DNA of 64,000 nt, from NCBI GenBank assembly GCA_017512285.1, contig JAFWGU010000019.1:1-64000 (forward strand), given 5' to 3'. The notes under the pieces are model-generated. The model was not told the origin of the DNA. It worked only from the letters and a program-made list of their open reading frames with translations, and made no database searches. Positions within the stretch are counted from its first letter, which is position 1; every line of letters starts with the position of its first letter. The translations under genes were made by a program, and so were the position numbers. This stretch comes from Erysipelotrichaceae bacterium (GTDB lineage Bacteria > Bacillota_I > Bacilli_A > Erysipelotrichales > Erysipelotrichaceae). Positions 15,103 through 24,736 of this stretch are shown in pieces.

Positions 15103-17782
15103 ATGTGTTCTGTTCACCTGGATCAGGCTCGGGATCAGGAGTTGGTTCAATGTGTGGATCAGGTATGACACCCTTAATGGTAACTTCGTTATGGATGGTG
15201 TTGGACTGTATCGGAGCTATTGAATAAGCATAATATACATCAACATTGTACTTGGTATCCTTGATCGGAGGCTTGTCTAGCGTAAACTTGAATGAAGTAT
15301 CAGAGGTCTTTTCGTGAGCAATCAGATTGCCGTCCTCATCGGTAATGACGATGTTGTACTGAACGATGCCGTCAACCCAGGTAGAACTGTAAACTCTCTT
15401 ACCGCTCCATGTTCCGCCGCCCAGCTTGAACTGCTGAGTCGTATCCTCAATCTTCATTTTCGATTCATCAGGATAAGGCGTGTAGTTTACCGTGATCGTC
15501 TGACCATTGACCTTGGCACTTGCGGTGGTTATGGATTCGATCTTTGGCTCAGGATAGGTTCCGACGGTTGCAAACTTGTCAAGGATCCAGCCCCATGTCT
15601 CATACTTTGCATCAGCATATGACGGCAGGGCTACATATGGATACAGTCCTCTGACGAATCTGATGCTTGTGACCTCAGCAGGTCTTAGATTTTCATTCTT
15701 AGGATAACCAAATGCCTGTTCAACAGCCCACATGATTGCGCCATCGATTCTCGAGTCTCTCTTCAGGTTAACGTCATACTGTGAAACGTATGTCGTTGAG
15801 TCAAAGTAGTTACTTAAGTCATAACCGACCCAGCAGGCTGTGGTATAGTCGCCGTTTGATACGAGTAACAGCTGGTCCTTGGAAGCGTTCCAGGTGAAGC
15901 CGTACTTTTCATAAAGGGCATCAGGCAGCTGGTTGGTACCGCTCTTGCCGTAGAAGTCATAATTCCAGCCATTGTACCTTGAGAAGTAACCAAGACGGAA
16001 ACCTACGGTTACGTCACCCTGTGTCTGATACTGCTGGTTGCAGGCGACTCTCATCAGGTGGCTTGTCAGCCAGGCTGCACCAGGTGAGATGACCTGATTA
16101 GCGTTGTAAACAGGAACGATTGGTTCCTTTGAACCGTCAATGTACTCGATCCTGGTAATGGTATGCGGAGTAATGTACTTGCCACCATTGAGGATCATGG
16201 CACCGGCAGCTGTCAGCTGTAATGGTGAAATGTAACAGCCCATGCCGCCTACGGCAAACTGTTCGTTGAAGGCCTCTACTACGGAAGCGTCGAAGCCGAT
16301 GCCTCTCAGGTACTGCTTGATGACGTCATCGCTGACGTTGGCTCTGGCCATTCTCAGTGCCTTCAGAGAACATATGTTATAGGATGATGCAACACCGCAC
16401 TCGGCACTGACATCGCCCGGATAGTATAAGCTGTGTTCGGTTACACGGACGTTTGAACCTTCAAAGTATACAGGTTCGCTGGTCAGTGTCGTACCGGTTG
16501 ATAAGCCGCCGTACTCGAATCCCAGAGGGTAGGAGAAGATGGCCTTGATCGTTGAACCCGGATTCAGACGGGAGTCAACGGCATAGTTGAATTTTCTTGC
16601 TCTGTCGTAGTTACGTCCGCCGAAGATGCCGACGATGAGTCCTGTGCTGTTCTGTACGCAGGCAGCGGCAGCGTTCATGTACTGGTCGGCGAATTCTACG
16701 ACTGTACCGTTTGCCAGGGCATCACATGTTTCCTGAACGTGCTGGTTCATGGCCGTATATACTCTTACGGAATCGTTGTATACGTCTATGTCATATACTT
16801 CTTCAAGTTCGTTGATTACTACGTCAATGTAAGCCTGATTTCTGATCGTGGTACCATCGCCATAGGTGTTGCTCTTGACACCGCAAAGCAGGTTGGTAAC
16901 GTCTACTTTCTCAGCCATGGCGAATTCCTCATCGGTGATGTAACCGTGGTTATGCATCTGGTAAAGAACTTCCCATGTTCTTTCCTGACAGGCCAGCGGG
17001 TAGTAGTAAGGGTTGTAGGCATTAGGTGCGTTTACGACACCTGCCAGCATCGCACTTTCAACAAGGTTAAGATCTCTTGCGCTCTTGTCGAAGTAGTAGT
17101 CGGCAGCGACCTCAACACCTCTGGCATTTGAACCGTAGTTGACCTTGTTTATGTATAATTCGATGATCTTACCCTTAGGTACCAGGTTGTTGATCTTCAA
17201 TGAGTAGTAGATCTCCTGAACCTTACGGGCGATACTTTCACCGCCTTCACGGACGGCAATGGTGTCTACGGCGAAGAAACTGTTCTTGATTACCTGCATG
17301 GTAATGGTGGAACCGCCCTGGCCGAAGCTCATCGTCCTGATGTTCTCCAGGAATGCCTTGGCGAAACGCGGCATGTCGAAGCCCGGATGTTCGAAGAAAC
17401 GTGAGTCCTCAATGGCGACGAAGGCGTCAATGAGTGACTGAGGCATGTCGCTGTAGGAGATGTTGATACGGTCTTCTACACCAAGTCTTGTAATTTCATT
17501 TCCCTGATCGTCATAGATGAATGAAACTTCTGAGTTGCCGAGTCCGGCAATGTTCATTACGACGTCGCTTTTATCGAGGATCAGTTTTATGGTACTGAGA
17601 CCTGATGCTACGCCTAACAGTGCACAGAAGATGATGAATCCCATGAATCCGTTGTAGATTCTTCTTCTGGCGCGCTTTCTTTCCAGCTTGGTCTTCTTAG
17701 GCTTCTTAGCCACGACCTCGCTCTTTTTATTTTCAGCAGCTTCCGTGCTTAATTCGTTTTTCTTTTTTCTAATTAGAGCCAT
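15101..17782 (-). CDS. ponA: Class A penicillin-binding protein (PBP1-type)
   Basis: 893 residues. A basic cytoplasmic start and one membrane segment (about 43-68) are followed by the GT51 glycosyltransferase with EDSRFFEH near 127 and GGSTITMQ. The transpeptidase has the nucleophile motif STIK near 410, SYN near 466 and KSGT near 609. The C-terminus adds a fibronectin-like stretch and a tail of Pro, Asp and Glu. It polymerises and cross-links peptidoglycan. GGAGG lies 8 bases before the ATG at 17782, better than the ATG at 17797, which overlaps the Shine-Dalgarno sequence. It follows recU by one base, the conserved recU-ponA pair. Confidence 0.95.
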   Translation of the reverse strand: MALIRKKKNELSTEAAENKKSEVVAKKPKKTKLERKRARRRIYNGFMGFIIFCALLGVASGLSTIKLILDKSDVVMNIAGLGNSEVSFIYDDQGNEITRLGVEDRINISYSDMPQSLIDAFVAIEDSRFFEHPGFDMPRFAKAFLENIRTMSFGQGGSTITMQVIKNSFFAVDTIAVREGGESIARKVQEIYYSLKINNLVPKGKIIELYINKVNYGSNARGVEVAADYYFDKSARDLNLVESAMLAGVVNAPNAYNPYYYPLACQERTWEVLYQMHNHGYITDEEFAMAEKVDVTNLLCGVKSNTYGDGTTIRNQAYIDVVINELEEVYDIDVYNDSVRVYTAMNQHVQETCDALANGTVVEFADQYMNAAAACVQNSTGLIVGIFGGRNYDRARKFNYAVDSRLNPGSTIKAIFSYPLGFEYGGLSTGTTLTSEPVYFEGSNVRVTEHSLYYPGDVSAECGVASSYNICSLKALRMARANVSDDVIKQYLRGIGFDASVVEAFNEQFAVGGMGCYISPLQLTAAGAMILNGGKYITPHTITRIEYIDGSKEPIVPVYNANQVISPGAAWLTSHLMRVACNQQYQTQGDVTVGFRLGYFSRYNGWNYDFYGKSGTNQLPDALYEKYGFTWNASKDQLLLVSNGDYTTACWVGYDLSNYFDSTTYVSQYDVNLKRDSRIDGAIMWAVEQAFGYPKNENLRPAEVTSIRFVRGLYPYVALPSYADAKYETWGWILDKFATVGTYPEPKIESITTASAKVNGQTITVNYTPYPDESKMKIEDTTQQFKLGGGTWSGKRVYSSTWVDGIVQYNIVITDEDGNLIAHEKTSDTSFKFTLDKPPIKDTKYNVDVYYAYSIAPIQSNTIHNEVTIKGVIPDPHIEPTPDPEPDPGEQNT

Positions 17783-17783
17783 T

Positions 17784-18359
17784 CTAATTACCTCCATCTA
17801 ACAATCTGTCGATAACCTTCAGATAGTCAATCTTTATTGCAAAGTTGTATGGGATCAGGATCCCATTGTCCCTGAACCATTCATACTTTATAGATTTTTC
17901 CTTAACTTTGCCTATTTTGTCAAGCAGATCCTTTGCCCATACCAGATATGTTTCGTCATGAGCAACAAATCTTATGATGAGAAAGGCAATGCCTCCGTAT
18001 TTGATCACTCTGGAAAGATGCGCCAGTTGATGCGGGTGAATGATCTTTAACGGAAAGGCAGTCTTGTTGTGGGTTTCCTTGGCTTCAAAGTCCAGGTACT
18101 GTCCTCTGTAGACACCGTTGTAGTCGGTGGTGGAGGGTATCTGGAAATAAGCTTCGGTTATCTTGGCGGTTGAACGTGACTTGTAGTCAACGTTTACGAT
18201 CGTGATAGGAGTAGGCTTCTTGTGAACGGCCGCAATGTCAGCCTCCAGATAGTATCTGTTGGTGTCATTGATATCTTCCTCAAGAGACATTCCACGGCGG
18301 GAATAATTGATCTCACTTGAGGTTTTGTAGGCTGTTTTCTTGTTCGGATATCCTATCAT
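17784..18359 (-). CDS. recU: Holliday junction resolvase RecU
   Basis: 191 residues from the ATG at 18359. It begins IGYPNKK and contains RRGMSLEEDIN, YYL, the nuclease core VDYKSRS and DFEAKETHNKTAF, all typical of RecU. I prefer 18359 over upstream ATGs (18371, 18386) because a TATAAT at 18380-18375 would place the transcription start near 18368. RecU resolves recombination intermediates and aids chromosome segregation. Confidence 0.94.
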   Translation of the reverse strand: MIGYPNKKTAYKTSSEINYSRRGMSLEEDINDTNRYYLEADIAAVHKKPTPITIVNVDYKSRSTAKITEAYFQIPSTTDYNGVYRGQYLDFEAKETHNKTAFPLKIIHPHQLAHLSRVIKYGGIAFLIIRFVAHDETYLVWAKDLLDKIGKVKEKSIKYEWFRDNGILIPYNFAIKIDYLKVIDRLLDGGN

Positions 18360-18374
18360 ACAATCACCCATAGT

Positions 18375-18380
18375 ATTATA
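18375..18380 (-). promoter_or_regulatory. -10 element of recU-ponA
   Basis: TATAAT on the minus strand, about 16 bases before the chosen recU start. It gives a very short leader. Confidence 0.5.
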
Positions 18381-18482
18381 AACCAATAAATATCAATAAT
18401 ACAAACAAATTCAACCCCTGGGGAAAATCACACATTGATGCGTGAAAATGGCAAATTATTTCACAAAAAGTCTTAAAGTATG

Positions 18483-18488
18483 TATAAT
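18483..18488 (+). promoter_or_regulatory. -10 element of gdhA
   Basis: TATAAT directly preceded by TG, 27 bases before the gdhA ATG, with AGGAGG between. Confidence 0.6.
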
Positions 18489-18515
18489 CAAAGTCGTATT
18501 TCAGGAGGTAGTTAT

Positions 18516-19850
18516 ATGTCATACGTCAGTGAAGTATATCAGACACTGTGTGATAAATATCCCGATGAGCCTGAATTTCTGATGGCTGTGAATGAAGTTC
18601 TGAATTCAATAGAACCGATCATAAAGGCCAATGAAGCCAGATACCGTTCCATTGCCTTGCTGGAAAGAATGGTCGAACCGGAAAGAATAATCTCATTCAG
18701 AGTACCCTGGATCGATGATGAGGGCAAAGTACGTGTTAACAGAGGTTTCCGCGTTCAGTTCAGCAGCGCCATCGGACCATATAAGGGCGGTCTGAGATTC
18801 CATCCTTCCGTCAATCAGGGCATGATGAAGTTTCTGGGCTTTGAACAGATCTTCAAGAACTCCCTTACAGGATTACCGATCGGCGGCGGCAAGGGCGGAA
18901 GCGACTTTGATCCTCACGGCAAGAGCGACAGAGAGGTAATGCTGTTCTGTCAGAGTTTCATGAATGAACTGTTCAAGCACATCGGTGCAGACGTTGACGT
19001 GCCGGCCGGAGACATCGGGGTAGGTGCCAGGGAAGTCGGTTACCTTTACGGCCAGTACAAGAGACTGACCGGAACATATGAAGGCGTGCTTACCGGTAAG
19101 GGCTTGAGCTATGGCGGATCACTGGCCAGAACGGAAGCTACCGGCTATGGCCTTCTGTATATAACTGAGAGAATGATACGAGAAGCAGGAAGGACGATTG
19201 AAGGCTGCACGGTTGTCGTATCAGGCAGCGGGAACGTCGCCCTGCACGCAATAGAAAAGGCTCTGGCAATGGGGGCAAAAGTCGTTACTGCCAGTGATTC
19301 AGGCGGATACATCTACGATCCAGACGGAATCAACATTGAGCTTCTCAAGAAGATCAAGCTGCAGGACAGAGCAAGGATCAGCCGATACGCTGAACTGGTT
19401 CCGTCGGCAGAATACCACGAGGGTGAAAAGCCATGGGGCGTAAGATGTGACATCGCCTTGCCATGTGCCATCCAGAATGAGATCAGCAAGGATGATGCTG
19501 AGACATTGATAAGGAACGGGTGCTGGTGTGTGGCTGAGGGAGCCAACATGCCAAGCAGTCTGGATGCCATCAATGTGTATCTTGAAAACAGCATCCTGTT
19601 CATGCCGGCCAAGGCAGCCAATGCGGGCGGGGTAGCCGTAAGCGCCCTGGAGATGTCTCAGGATTCCCAGAGATTAAGCTGGACGTTTGAAGAAGTCGAC
19701 GAAAGACTGAAGGGCATCATGAACAGCATTTACGATAAGGTCACTTCAGCTGCCGAAAGGTACGGCTGCAAGGGGAACTTCGTCATCGGCGCTAACATCG
19801 CCGGATTTGAAAAGGTTGCGGAAGCCATGGAGGCTCAGGGCATAGTATGA
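18516..19850 (+). CDS. gdhA: NADP-type glutamate dehydrogenase
   Basis: 444 residues, typical of the hexameric NADP-specific family. It shows the substrate-site GGLRFHPSVN, the signature LPIGGGKGGSDFDPHGKS with the catalytic Lys, and the nucleotide-binding GSGNVA. It interconverts glutamate and 2-oxoglutarate plus ammonium. The ATG at 18516 follows AGGAGGTAGTTAT; an upstream in-frame ATG at 18480 lies in the promoter. NADP preference is inferred from family length and motifs. Confidence 0.95.
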   Translation: MSYVSEVYQTLCDKYPDEPEFLMAVNEVLNSIEPIIKANEARYRSIALLERMVEPERIISFRVPWIDDEGKVRVNRGFRVQFSSAIGPYKGGLRFHPSVNQGMMKFLGFEQIFKNSLTGLPIGGGKGGSDFDPHGKSDREVMLFCQSFMNELFKHIGADVDVPAGDIGVGAREVGYLYGQYKRLTGTYEGVLTGKGLSYGGSLARTEATGYGLLYITERMIREAGRTIEGCTVVVSGSGNVALHAIEKALAMGAKVVTASDSGGYIYDPDGINIELLKKIKLQDRARISRYAELVPSAEYHEGEKPWGVRCDIALPCAIQNEISKDDAETLIRNGCWCVAEGANMPSSLDAINVYLENSILFMPAKAANAGGVAVSALEMSQDSQRLSWTFEEVDERLKGIMNSIYDKVTSAAERYGCKGNFVIGANIAGFEKVAEAMEAQGIV

Positions 19851-20620
19851 TAAAGGCCATTTTCTTCGACATCGATGAGACATTGCTGCCTCACGTCACT
19901 CATAAGATTCCTGACAGCGTGTTCAGAGCCTTTGAGCAGCTTCGTGAAAGGGGAATACTGACATTCACATGTACCGGCAGAAGTCTTTTTGAACTGGAGG
20001 CTCTGGGAGTAACCAGACTGCCGTTCGACGGCCATGTGGTCTTAAGCGGCCAACTGTGTCTGGGCAGGAATAATGAGGTCCTGTACTCCAAAGCGTTCGA
20101 AGAAGATGACATGGAAAGACTGAAGAAACTTTATGACAGTAAGGAGTTTACGATCGCCATTGTTCAGGAGGACGGCAACTTCGTAAACATGATCGATGAT
20201 GATTTTGTCCGCATAAAGAACATGGTCGGTTCATCCCCGCATCCCATCCGTGAGCACATTGAGGGTGACGTTTACCAGGTAACGCTGTTCGGCAATGCCC
20301 AGGCCAAGTTGGAGAAGTATTTCGGAGACTTCAGAAACATCAAGTGCCTGTGGTGGCATAAGGAATGCATCGACATGACTGTAGACGGGGAAGGCAAGGC
20401 TGCCGGCATGAAGGTCATGATGGAACACTATGGCTTCAGCCGGGATGAGATCATGGCATTCGGTGATTCCCAGAACGATACAGAGATGATCAGATTTGCC
20501 GGATTATCCGTCTGCATGGGGAATGGAACTGATGACATAAAGGCCATTTCCGATTATGTTACGGGCAACTGCAGTGAAGATGGAATCTACGATGCGCTGA
20601 AGCATTTTGAGATTATCTGA
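19847..20620 (+). CDS. Cof-type HAD phosphatase
   Basis: 257 residues. HAD motif I FDIDETLL at 8-15, motif II in CTGRS, and motif III/IV GDSQNDTEMI near 204, with a type IIB cap between. Cof-like enzymes dephosphorylate sugar phosphates, flavin precursors or PLP; substrates are broad and cannot be assigned here. ATGA overlap with gdhA. Confidence 0.9.
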   Translation: MIKAIFFDIDETLLPHVTHKIPDSVFRAFEQLRERGILTFTCTGRSLFELEALGVTRLPFDGHVVLSGQLCLGRNNEVLYSKAFEEDDMERLKKLYDSKEFTIAIVQEDGNFVNMIDDDFVRIKNMVGSSPHPIREHIEGDVYQVTLFGNAQAKLEKYFGDFRNIKCLWWHKECIDMTVDGEGKAAGMKVMMEHYGFSRDEIMAFGDSQNDTEMIRFAGLSVCMGNGTDDIKAISDYVTGNCSEDGIYDALKHFEII

Positions 20621-20681
20621 TCTCACAGGGCCGACACGCGAAAAACCGCGTAAAAAAGGCCTTAAATAGTTAAAATAAAGA

Positions 20682-20711
20682 TTGAAAAGCATATGTTCGT
20701 TATGCTAAAAT
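20682..20711 (+). promoter_or_regulatory. Promoter of the rplU operon
   Basis: TTGAAA (20682-20687), an 18-base spacer and an extended -10 TGCTAAAAT. Predicted start near 20718. Confidence 0.7.
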
Positions 20712-20717
20712 ATGTTA

Positions 20718-20820
20718 CGTTGCAGCTCTTAGGAGCTTCAACCGCACTTCATAAGGTCAAAAATGCCGCAAGGATACCTTATTAGGCGAGTCTAAGTAGA
20801 AAGATCAGGAGGTGTAATGC
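20718..20820 (+). promoter_or_regulatory. Ribosomal protein L21 leader
   Basis: A 100-base leader between the promoter and rplU, in the position of the Firmicute L21 leader RNA. It can form a GCTCTTAGGAGC hairpin at its 5' part and has conserved-looking segments before the AGGAGG. Such leaders are thought to bind L21 or a co-encoded protein to autoregulate the operon. The call rests on position and general form rather than a covariance match. Confidence 0.7.
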
Positions 20821-21132
20821 ATGTACGCAGTAATCGAAACTGGTGGAAAACAGTTGAGAGTAGAAGAAGGTCAGCAGATCTTCGTTGAAAAACTGGATGT
20901 TGAACCAGAAGATGAAGTTGTCTTTGACAAGGTTGTCTTAGTTTCTGACAAGACCTGTAAGGTCGGCGCTCCATACGTTAAGGGTGCCAAGGTTACCGCT
21001 GTTGTTGAAAAGCAGGGCAAGGGAAAGAAAATCATGATTTTCAAGTACAAGCCGAAAAACGGTTCTTCACACAGACGTCAGGGTCATCGTCAGCCATATA
21101 CTAAGTTAACTATCAAGTCAATTGAGGCTTAG
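20821..21132 (+). CDS. rplU: 50S ribosomal protein L21
   Basis: 103 residues, the standard size, starting [11 protein letters not shown] and ending with the basic [12 protein letters not shown] segment. It follows AGGAGGTGTAATGC. First gene of the rplU-prp-rpmA operon. Confidence 0.98.
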   Translation: MYAVIETGGKQLRVEEGQQIFVEKLDVEPEDEVVFDKVVLVSDKTCKVGAPYVKGAKVTAVVEKQGKGKKIMIFKYKPKNGSSHRRQGHRQPYTKLTIKSIEA

Positions 21133-21135
21133 TTT

Positions 21136-21456
21136 ATGATTTGGGTTAAGATAAAGACCCAACAGAAAGAGATTAAGAGCCTGGAAGTAACCGGACATGC
21201 TGAATTCGCTGAAAAGGGACAGGACATTGTCTGTGCAGCGTGCAGTCTGGTAAGCATTGGATTGCTGAACGCCATCGATGAGATGTGCAGTGAACAGTGC
21301 GAATTACTGAAGGAAGACAATCGCATTTATATTGAAGTTAAGGAAAGTAATGAAAGACTTCAGACAATTCTGAATGCAGGAATTATTCAGTACAGAACTC
21401 TGGCTGAAGAATTCGGAAAATACATCAGAATCAGAAAAACGGAGGTAAAACTATGA
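21136..21456 (+). CDS. prp: Ribosomal-processing cysteine protease Prp
   Basis: 106 residues. The catalytic His in VTGHAEFA and catalytic Cys in DIVCAACS are both present. Prp removes the N-terminal extension of L27 in Firmicutes, an essential step shown in Staphylococcus aureus. It lies between rplU and rpmA as expected and overlaps rpmA by ATGA. Confidence 0.95.
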   Translation: MIWVKIKTQQKEIKSLEVTGHAEFAEKGQDIVCAACSLVSIGLLNAIDEMCSEQCELLKEDNRIYIEVKESNERLQTILNAGIIQYRTLAEEFGKYIRIRKTEVKL

Positions 21457-21737
21457 AATTCAAATTAGACATCCAGATGTTTGCTTCTAAGAAGGGTGTA
21501 GGTTCAACCAAGAACGGTCGTGACTCTCATTCCAAGCGTTTAGGGGCCAAGCTTGCTGATGGACAGTTTACAAACGCTGGTTCAATCATTTACCGCCAGA
21601 GAGGAACAAAGATTCATCCAGGCGTAAACGTTGGCCGTGGCGGTGACGATACACTGTTCGCCTTATGTGCCGGAATCGTTAAATACGAAAGATTAGGCAA
21701 AGATAAGAAACAGGTATCTGTTTATCCAGTAGCTTAA
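21453..21737 (+). CDS. rpmA: 50S ribosomal protein L27 with Prp-cleavable extension
   Basis: 94 residues. The first ten, [10 protein letters not shown], form the Prp recognition sequence, and mature L27 would start at [12 protein letters not shown]. The rest is a standard L27 at the peptidyl-transferase centre. Cleavage after the Phe is inferred from the S. aureus system. Confidence 0.97.
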   Translation: MKFKLDIQMFASKKGVGSTKNGRDSHSKRLGAKLADGQFTNAGSIIYRQRGTKIHPGVNVGRGGDDTLFALCAGIVKYERLGKDKKQVSVYPVA

Positions 21738-21744
21738 TGATAAT

Positions 21745-21768
21745 ATCCCCTGATAAAGGGGATTTTTT
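21745..21768 (+). terminator. Terminator between rpmA and obg
   Basis: ATCCCC (21745-21750) pairs with GGGGAT (21758-21763), followed by six T. obg starts 18 bases later, so partial read-through is likely to supply obg. Confidence 0.8.
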
Positions 21769-21785
21769 GTGTTATGAGGTAAGTT

Positions 21786-23072
21786 ATGCAATTCATAGAT
21801 CAGACAACAATAGTATTGAAGGCAGGCAAGGGCGGTGACGGCATCGTTGCCTTCCGCAGAGAGGCTCACGTACCATTAGGCGGGCCTTTTGGCGGTGACG
21901 GCGGCAAGGGTGGCAGCATCATCTTTGAAGTAGATACCCACAAGTCAACACTGCTTGATTTGAGGTATCAGAGAATGATCGCAGCTGAAAACGGTGAAAA
22001 CGGCAAGACCAAGAAGATGCATGGAGCAGACGGTGAAGACAAGATCGTCAAGGTTCCTCTGGGAACCATTGTCAGGGATCTTTCCGATCGCAGGATCATC
22101 GCTGACCTGACTCATCCGCATCAGCAGGCCGTAATAGCCAGAGGCGGTAACGGCGGCAGAGGCAATTTCCGCTTCAAGACGCCACGTAACCCGGCTCCGG
22201 ACTTCTGTGAACCGGGCGAGGAAGGTCAGACTCTTGAGGTTGAAGTAGAACTCAAGTTATTGGCAGACGTAGGACTGGTAGGTTTCCCGTCAGTAGGCAA
22301 GAGCACGATCCTTTCTGTTGTTTCAGCTGCCAAGCCGCAGATAGCCGACTATCCGTTTACGACACTGGTACCTAATCTGGGCGTCGTAAACGTCGGAGAC
22401 GGCCGCAGCTTCGTTCTGGCCGACATGCCTGGCCTGATCGAAGGAGCAAGTCTGGGCAAGGGCTTGGGACATGAGTTCCTCAAGCACATTGAGAGGACAA
22501 GAGTTCTCATTCACGTCATTGACATGTCAGGTGATACCGGAAGAGATCCGGTTGAAGACTATGAGATCATCAACCAGGAACTGGCATCATACAGACTGGG
22601 CTTAATGCAGAGACCTCAGGTCATCGTTGCCAACAAGATGGATGGCGATGAAGCCGAAGCCAATCTGCAGAGGTTCAGGGAAAAGTATCCGCAGCTCACC
22701 GTATATCCATGTACGGCTCTGATAGCTGAGGGATTAAGGGAAGTCATCTATAAGGTGGCTGATCTGTTGGACGTAACGGCAGAATTCCCGATGACCGAAG
22801 AGGACAACGTCGGTGTTGTCTACAAGTACATTCCGGAACCGGATCCGTTTACAATCAGAAATCTGGGCAACGGCAAGTGGTCTCTGGAAGGTGACGAGAT
22901 CAACAAGCTGTTCAAGCGTACGGACTTTGAAGACGAGCAGCAGGCAATGGCTTTTGCCATGGCACTGAAGCGCATGGGCGTTGATGACGCCATGAGAGAA
23001 AAGGGCGTACAGCCAAACGACACCGTATACATCGGAGATTACGTTTTCGAGTTTACGGAATTAAGTGACTGA
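21786..23072 (+). CDS. obgE: Obg GTPase
   Basis: 428 residues with all three domains. The Gly-rich Obg fold (1-158) comes first. The G domain has GFPSVGKST near 165, DMPGLIEGAS and NKMD. The C-terminal OCT domain is the one found in Gram-positive Obg. It acts in 50S assembly and stress/ppGpp signalling. Start ATG after GAGGTAAGTT. Follows rpmA, the usual order. Confidence 0.97.
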   Translation: MQFIDQTTIVLKAGKGGDGIVAFRREAHVPLGGPFGGDGGKGGSIIFEVDTHKSTLLDLRYQRMIAAENGENGKTKKMHGADGEDKIVKVPLGTIVRDLSDRRIIADLTHPHQQAVIARGGNGGRGNFRFKTPRNPAPDFCEPGEEGQTLEVEVELKLLADVGLVGFPSVGKSTILSVVSAAKPQIADYPFTTLVPNLGVVNVGDGRSFVLADMPGLIEGASLGKGLGHEFLKHIERTRVLIHVIDMSGDTGRDPVEDYEIINQELASYRLGLMQRPQVIVANKMDGDEAEANLQRFREKYPQLTVYPCTALIAEGLREVIYKVADLLDVTAEFPMTEEDNVGVVYKYIPEPDPFTIRNLGNGKWSLEGDEINKLFKRTDFEDEQQAMAFAMALKRMGVDDAMREKGVQPNDTVYIGDYVFEFTELSD

Positions 23073-23087
23073 TGAGCCTTAAGAAGC

Positions 23088-23093
23088 TATAAT
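23088..23093 (+). promoter_or_regulatory. -10 element of ruvAB
   Basis: TATAAT 22 bases before the ruvA ATG, with AGGCAGG between; no obvious -35. Confidence 0.5.
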
Positions 23094-23115
23094 AGAAGAA
23101 AGGCAGGTAAGAGAT

Positions 23116-23697
23116 ATGATACGATTCATCCGCGGTACGGTATATTCCTATGGCATAGACTATGTGATCATTGACTGTAATGGCATCGGCTATTACGTCA
23201 GTTTCATGCACCAGGATCTCATTACCCTCGGACAGAACGTAACCATATTCACTTATCAGCAGTTCAGGGAAGATGCCCAGGTGTTATATGGCTTTCTGGA
23301 CCAGAAGGAACTGGATCTGTTTGAAAAGCTGATCTCAGTCAAGGGCTTAGGCCCCAAGACAGCCATGACCATGCTGGGCCACCGCAATTACAATGATCTC
23401 ATAAGAGCCATTGAGAACGGTGAAATAGATTATCTGACCAAGATTCCATCTCTCGGCGCCAAGACAAGCAAGCAGATCATTCTTGATCTTAAGGGAAAGC
23501 TTGTTGAGGAAGACAATAGTAGCAGTGGAAAGAACAACGAAAAGCTTGATGAGGCAGTTCTGGCTCTGAAGGCTCTGGGCTACAAGACCTATGAGATCAA
23601 CGGAGTTCTGCCTGAACTCAGAAAGGAAAAGGATCTGTCAACTGATGAATATCTGAAGATGGGTCTGAAGCTGCTGTTACAGCGTAAGGGAGGTTAA
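23116..23697 (+). CDS. ruvA: Holliday junction branch migration protein RuvA
   Basis: 193 residues. An N-terminal OB fold starts MIRFIRGTV. Helix-hairpin-helix motifs include [10 protein letters not shown] and the [19 protein letters not shown] region, and the C-terminal domain III interacts with RuvB. Stop overlaps the ruvB start region (TAATGATG). Confidence 0.96.
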   Translation: MIRFIRGTVYSYGIDYVIIDCNGIGYYVSFMHQDLITLGQNVTIFTYQQFREDAQVLYGFLDQKELDLFEKLISVKGLGPKTAMTMLGHRNYNDLIRAIENGEIDYLTKIPSLGAKTSKQIILDLKGKLVEEDNSSSGKNNEKLDEAVLALKALGYKTYEINGVLPELRKEKDLSTDEYLKMGLKLLLQRKGG

Positions 23698-23699
23698 TG

Positions 23700-24707
23700 A
23701 TGGACAGACTAATGGATGCAACAAGATCATTAAGTGATGAAGAGGCAAGCTTACGTCCTTCGTCATTAACTGAATACGTAGGTCAGGAAGGCCTCAAAAG
23801 CAACTTAAGGATCTTCATTGAGGCTGCCAAGCAGCGTAATGAAGCCCTGGACCACGTGCTGTTATACGGCCCGCCGGGACTTGGCAAGACCACTCTGGCA
23901 TACATCATTGCCAATGAAATGGGATGCAACATCCGCATCACCTCAGGTCCTTCAATCGAAAGAAGCGGAGACCTGGCTGCCATACTTTCTACCATCAACC
24001 CGGGCGACGTTCTGTTCATCGACGAGATCCACAGACTGCCAAAGCAGGTTGAGGAAGTACTGTATCCGGCAATGGAAGATTATGCCATTGACGTAGTGGT
24101 CGGCAAGGACAGCGCCGTAAGGTCAATCAGGCTTGATCTGCCGCCATTTACCCTGGTTGGAGCAACTACCAGGGCAGGTGACATAAGCGCTCCGCTGCGT
24201 GACAGATTCGGAATCGTCTCCAAACTGGAGTATTACAACACTGAAGAACTCTCAAGGATCATCAAGAGAACCGCAAAGGTGCTTGATTCAAAGATAACTG
24301 ATGAGGCTGTTGTTGAACTGGCGACCCGTTCAAGAGGTACGCCGCGTATCGCCAACCGTCTGTTCAGAAGAGTAAGGGACTTTGCCCAGATCATGAAGGA
24401 TGACAAGGTCATCGATCTGGACATCGCAAATCATGCCTTAGACCAACTCAAAGTCGACAAACTCGGCCTTGATGACGTCGACCAGAGATATCTCAGAGGC
24501 ATTATTGAAAGATTCAAGGGCGGTCCGGTAGGCGTGGAAGCATTGGCCAACAGTATCGCAGAGGAAACGACGACTCTGGAAGACGTCTATGAACCGTATC
24601 TCTTGCAGATCGGTTTCATTCAGAGAACACCGAGAGGCCGTGTCGCTACTGATAAGGCCTATCAGCACTTAGGCATTCCATTACAGGAAGGCTTATTCAA
24701 CTTATGA
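23700..24707 (+). CDS. ruvB: Holliday junction branch migration helicase RuvB
   Basis: 335 residues from ATG 23700 (or 336 from 23697; the GGAGG spacing favours the second ATG). Walker [10 protein letters not shown], Walker B FIDEIHRL, sensor GATTRAG and a winged-helix C-terminus with TPRGR. AAA+ motor that drives branch migration on RuvA. Confidence 0.97.
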   Translation: MDRLMDATRSLSDEEASLRPSSLTEYVGQEGLKSNLRIFIEAAKQRNEALDHVLLYGPPGLGKTTLAYIIANEMGCNIRITSGPSIERSGDLAAILSTINPGDVLFIDEIHRLPKQVEEVLYPAMEDYAIDVVVGKDSAVRSIRLDLPPFTLVGATTRAGDISAPLRDRFGIVSKLEYYNTEELSRIIKRTAKVLDSKITDEAVVELATRSRGTPRIANRLFRRVRDFAQIMKDDKVIDLDIANHALDQLKVDKLGLDDVDQRYLRGIIERFKGGPVGVEALANSIAEETTTLEDVYEPYLLQIGFIQRTPRGRVATDKAYQHLGIPLQEGLFNL

Positions 24708-24735
24708 AAAAAAGGAGTGTGAACTCCTTTTTTTG
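24707..24735. terminator. Bidirectional terminator between ruvB and the aminotransferase gene
   Basis: AAAAAGGAGT (24709-24718) pairs with ACTCCTTTTT (24723-24732); T-runs on both strands. Confidence 0.85.
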
Positions 24736-24736
24736 T

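Noticed and set aside
20630-20670. Hairpin ACGCG/CGCGT after the Cof-type phosphatase gene as a terminator
   Set aside because: It is followed by A-runs, not T-runs, and has no T-tract on the plus strand.
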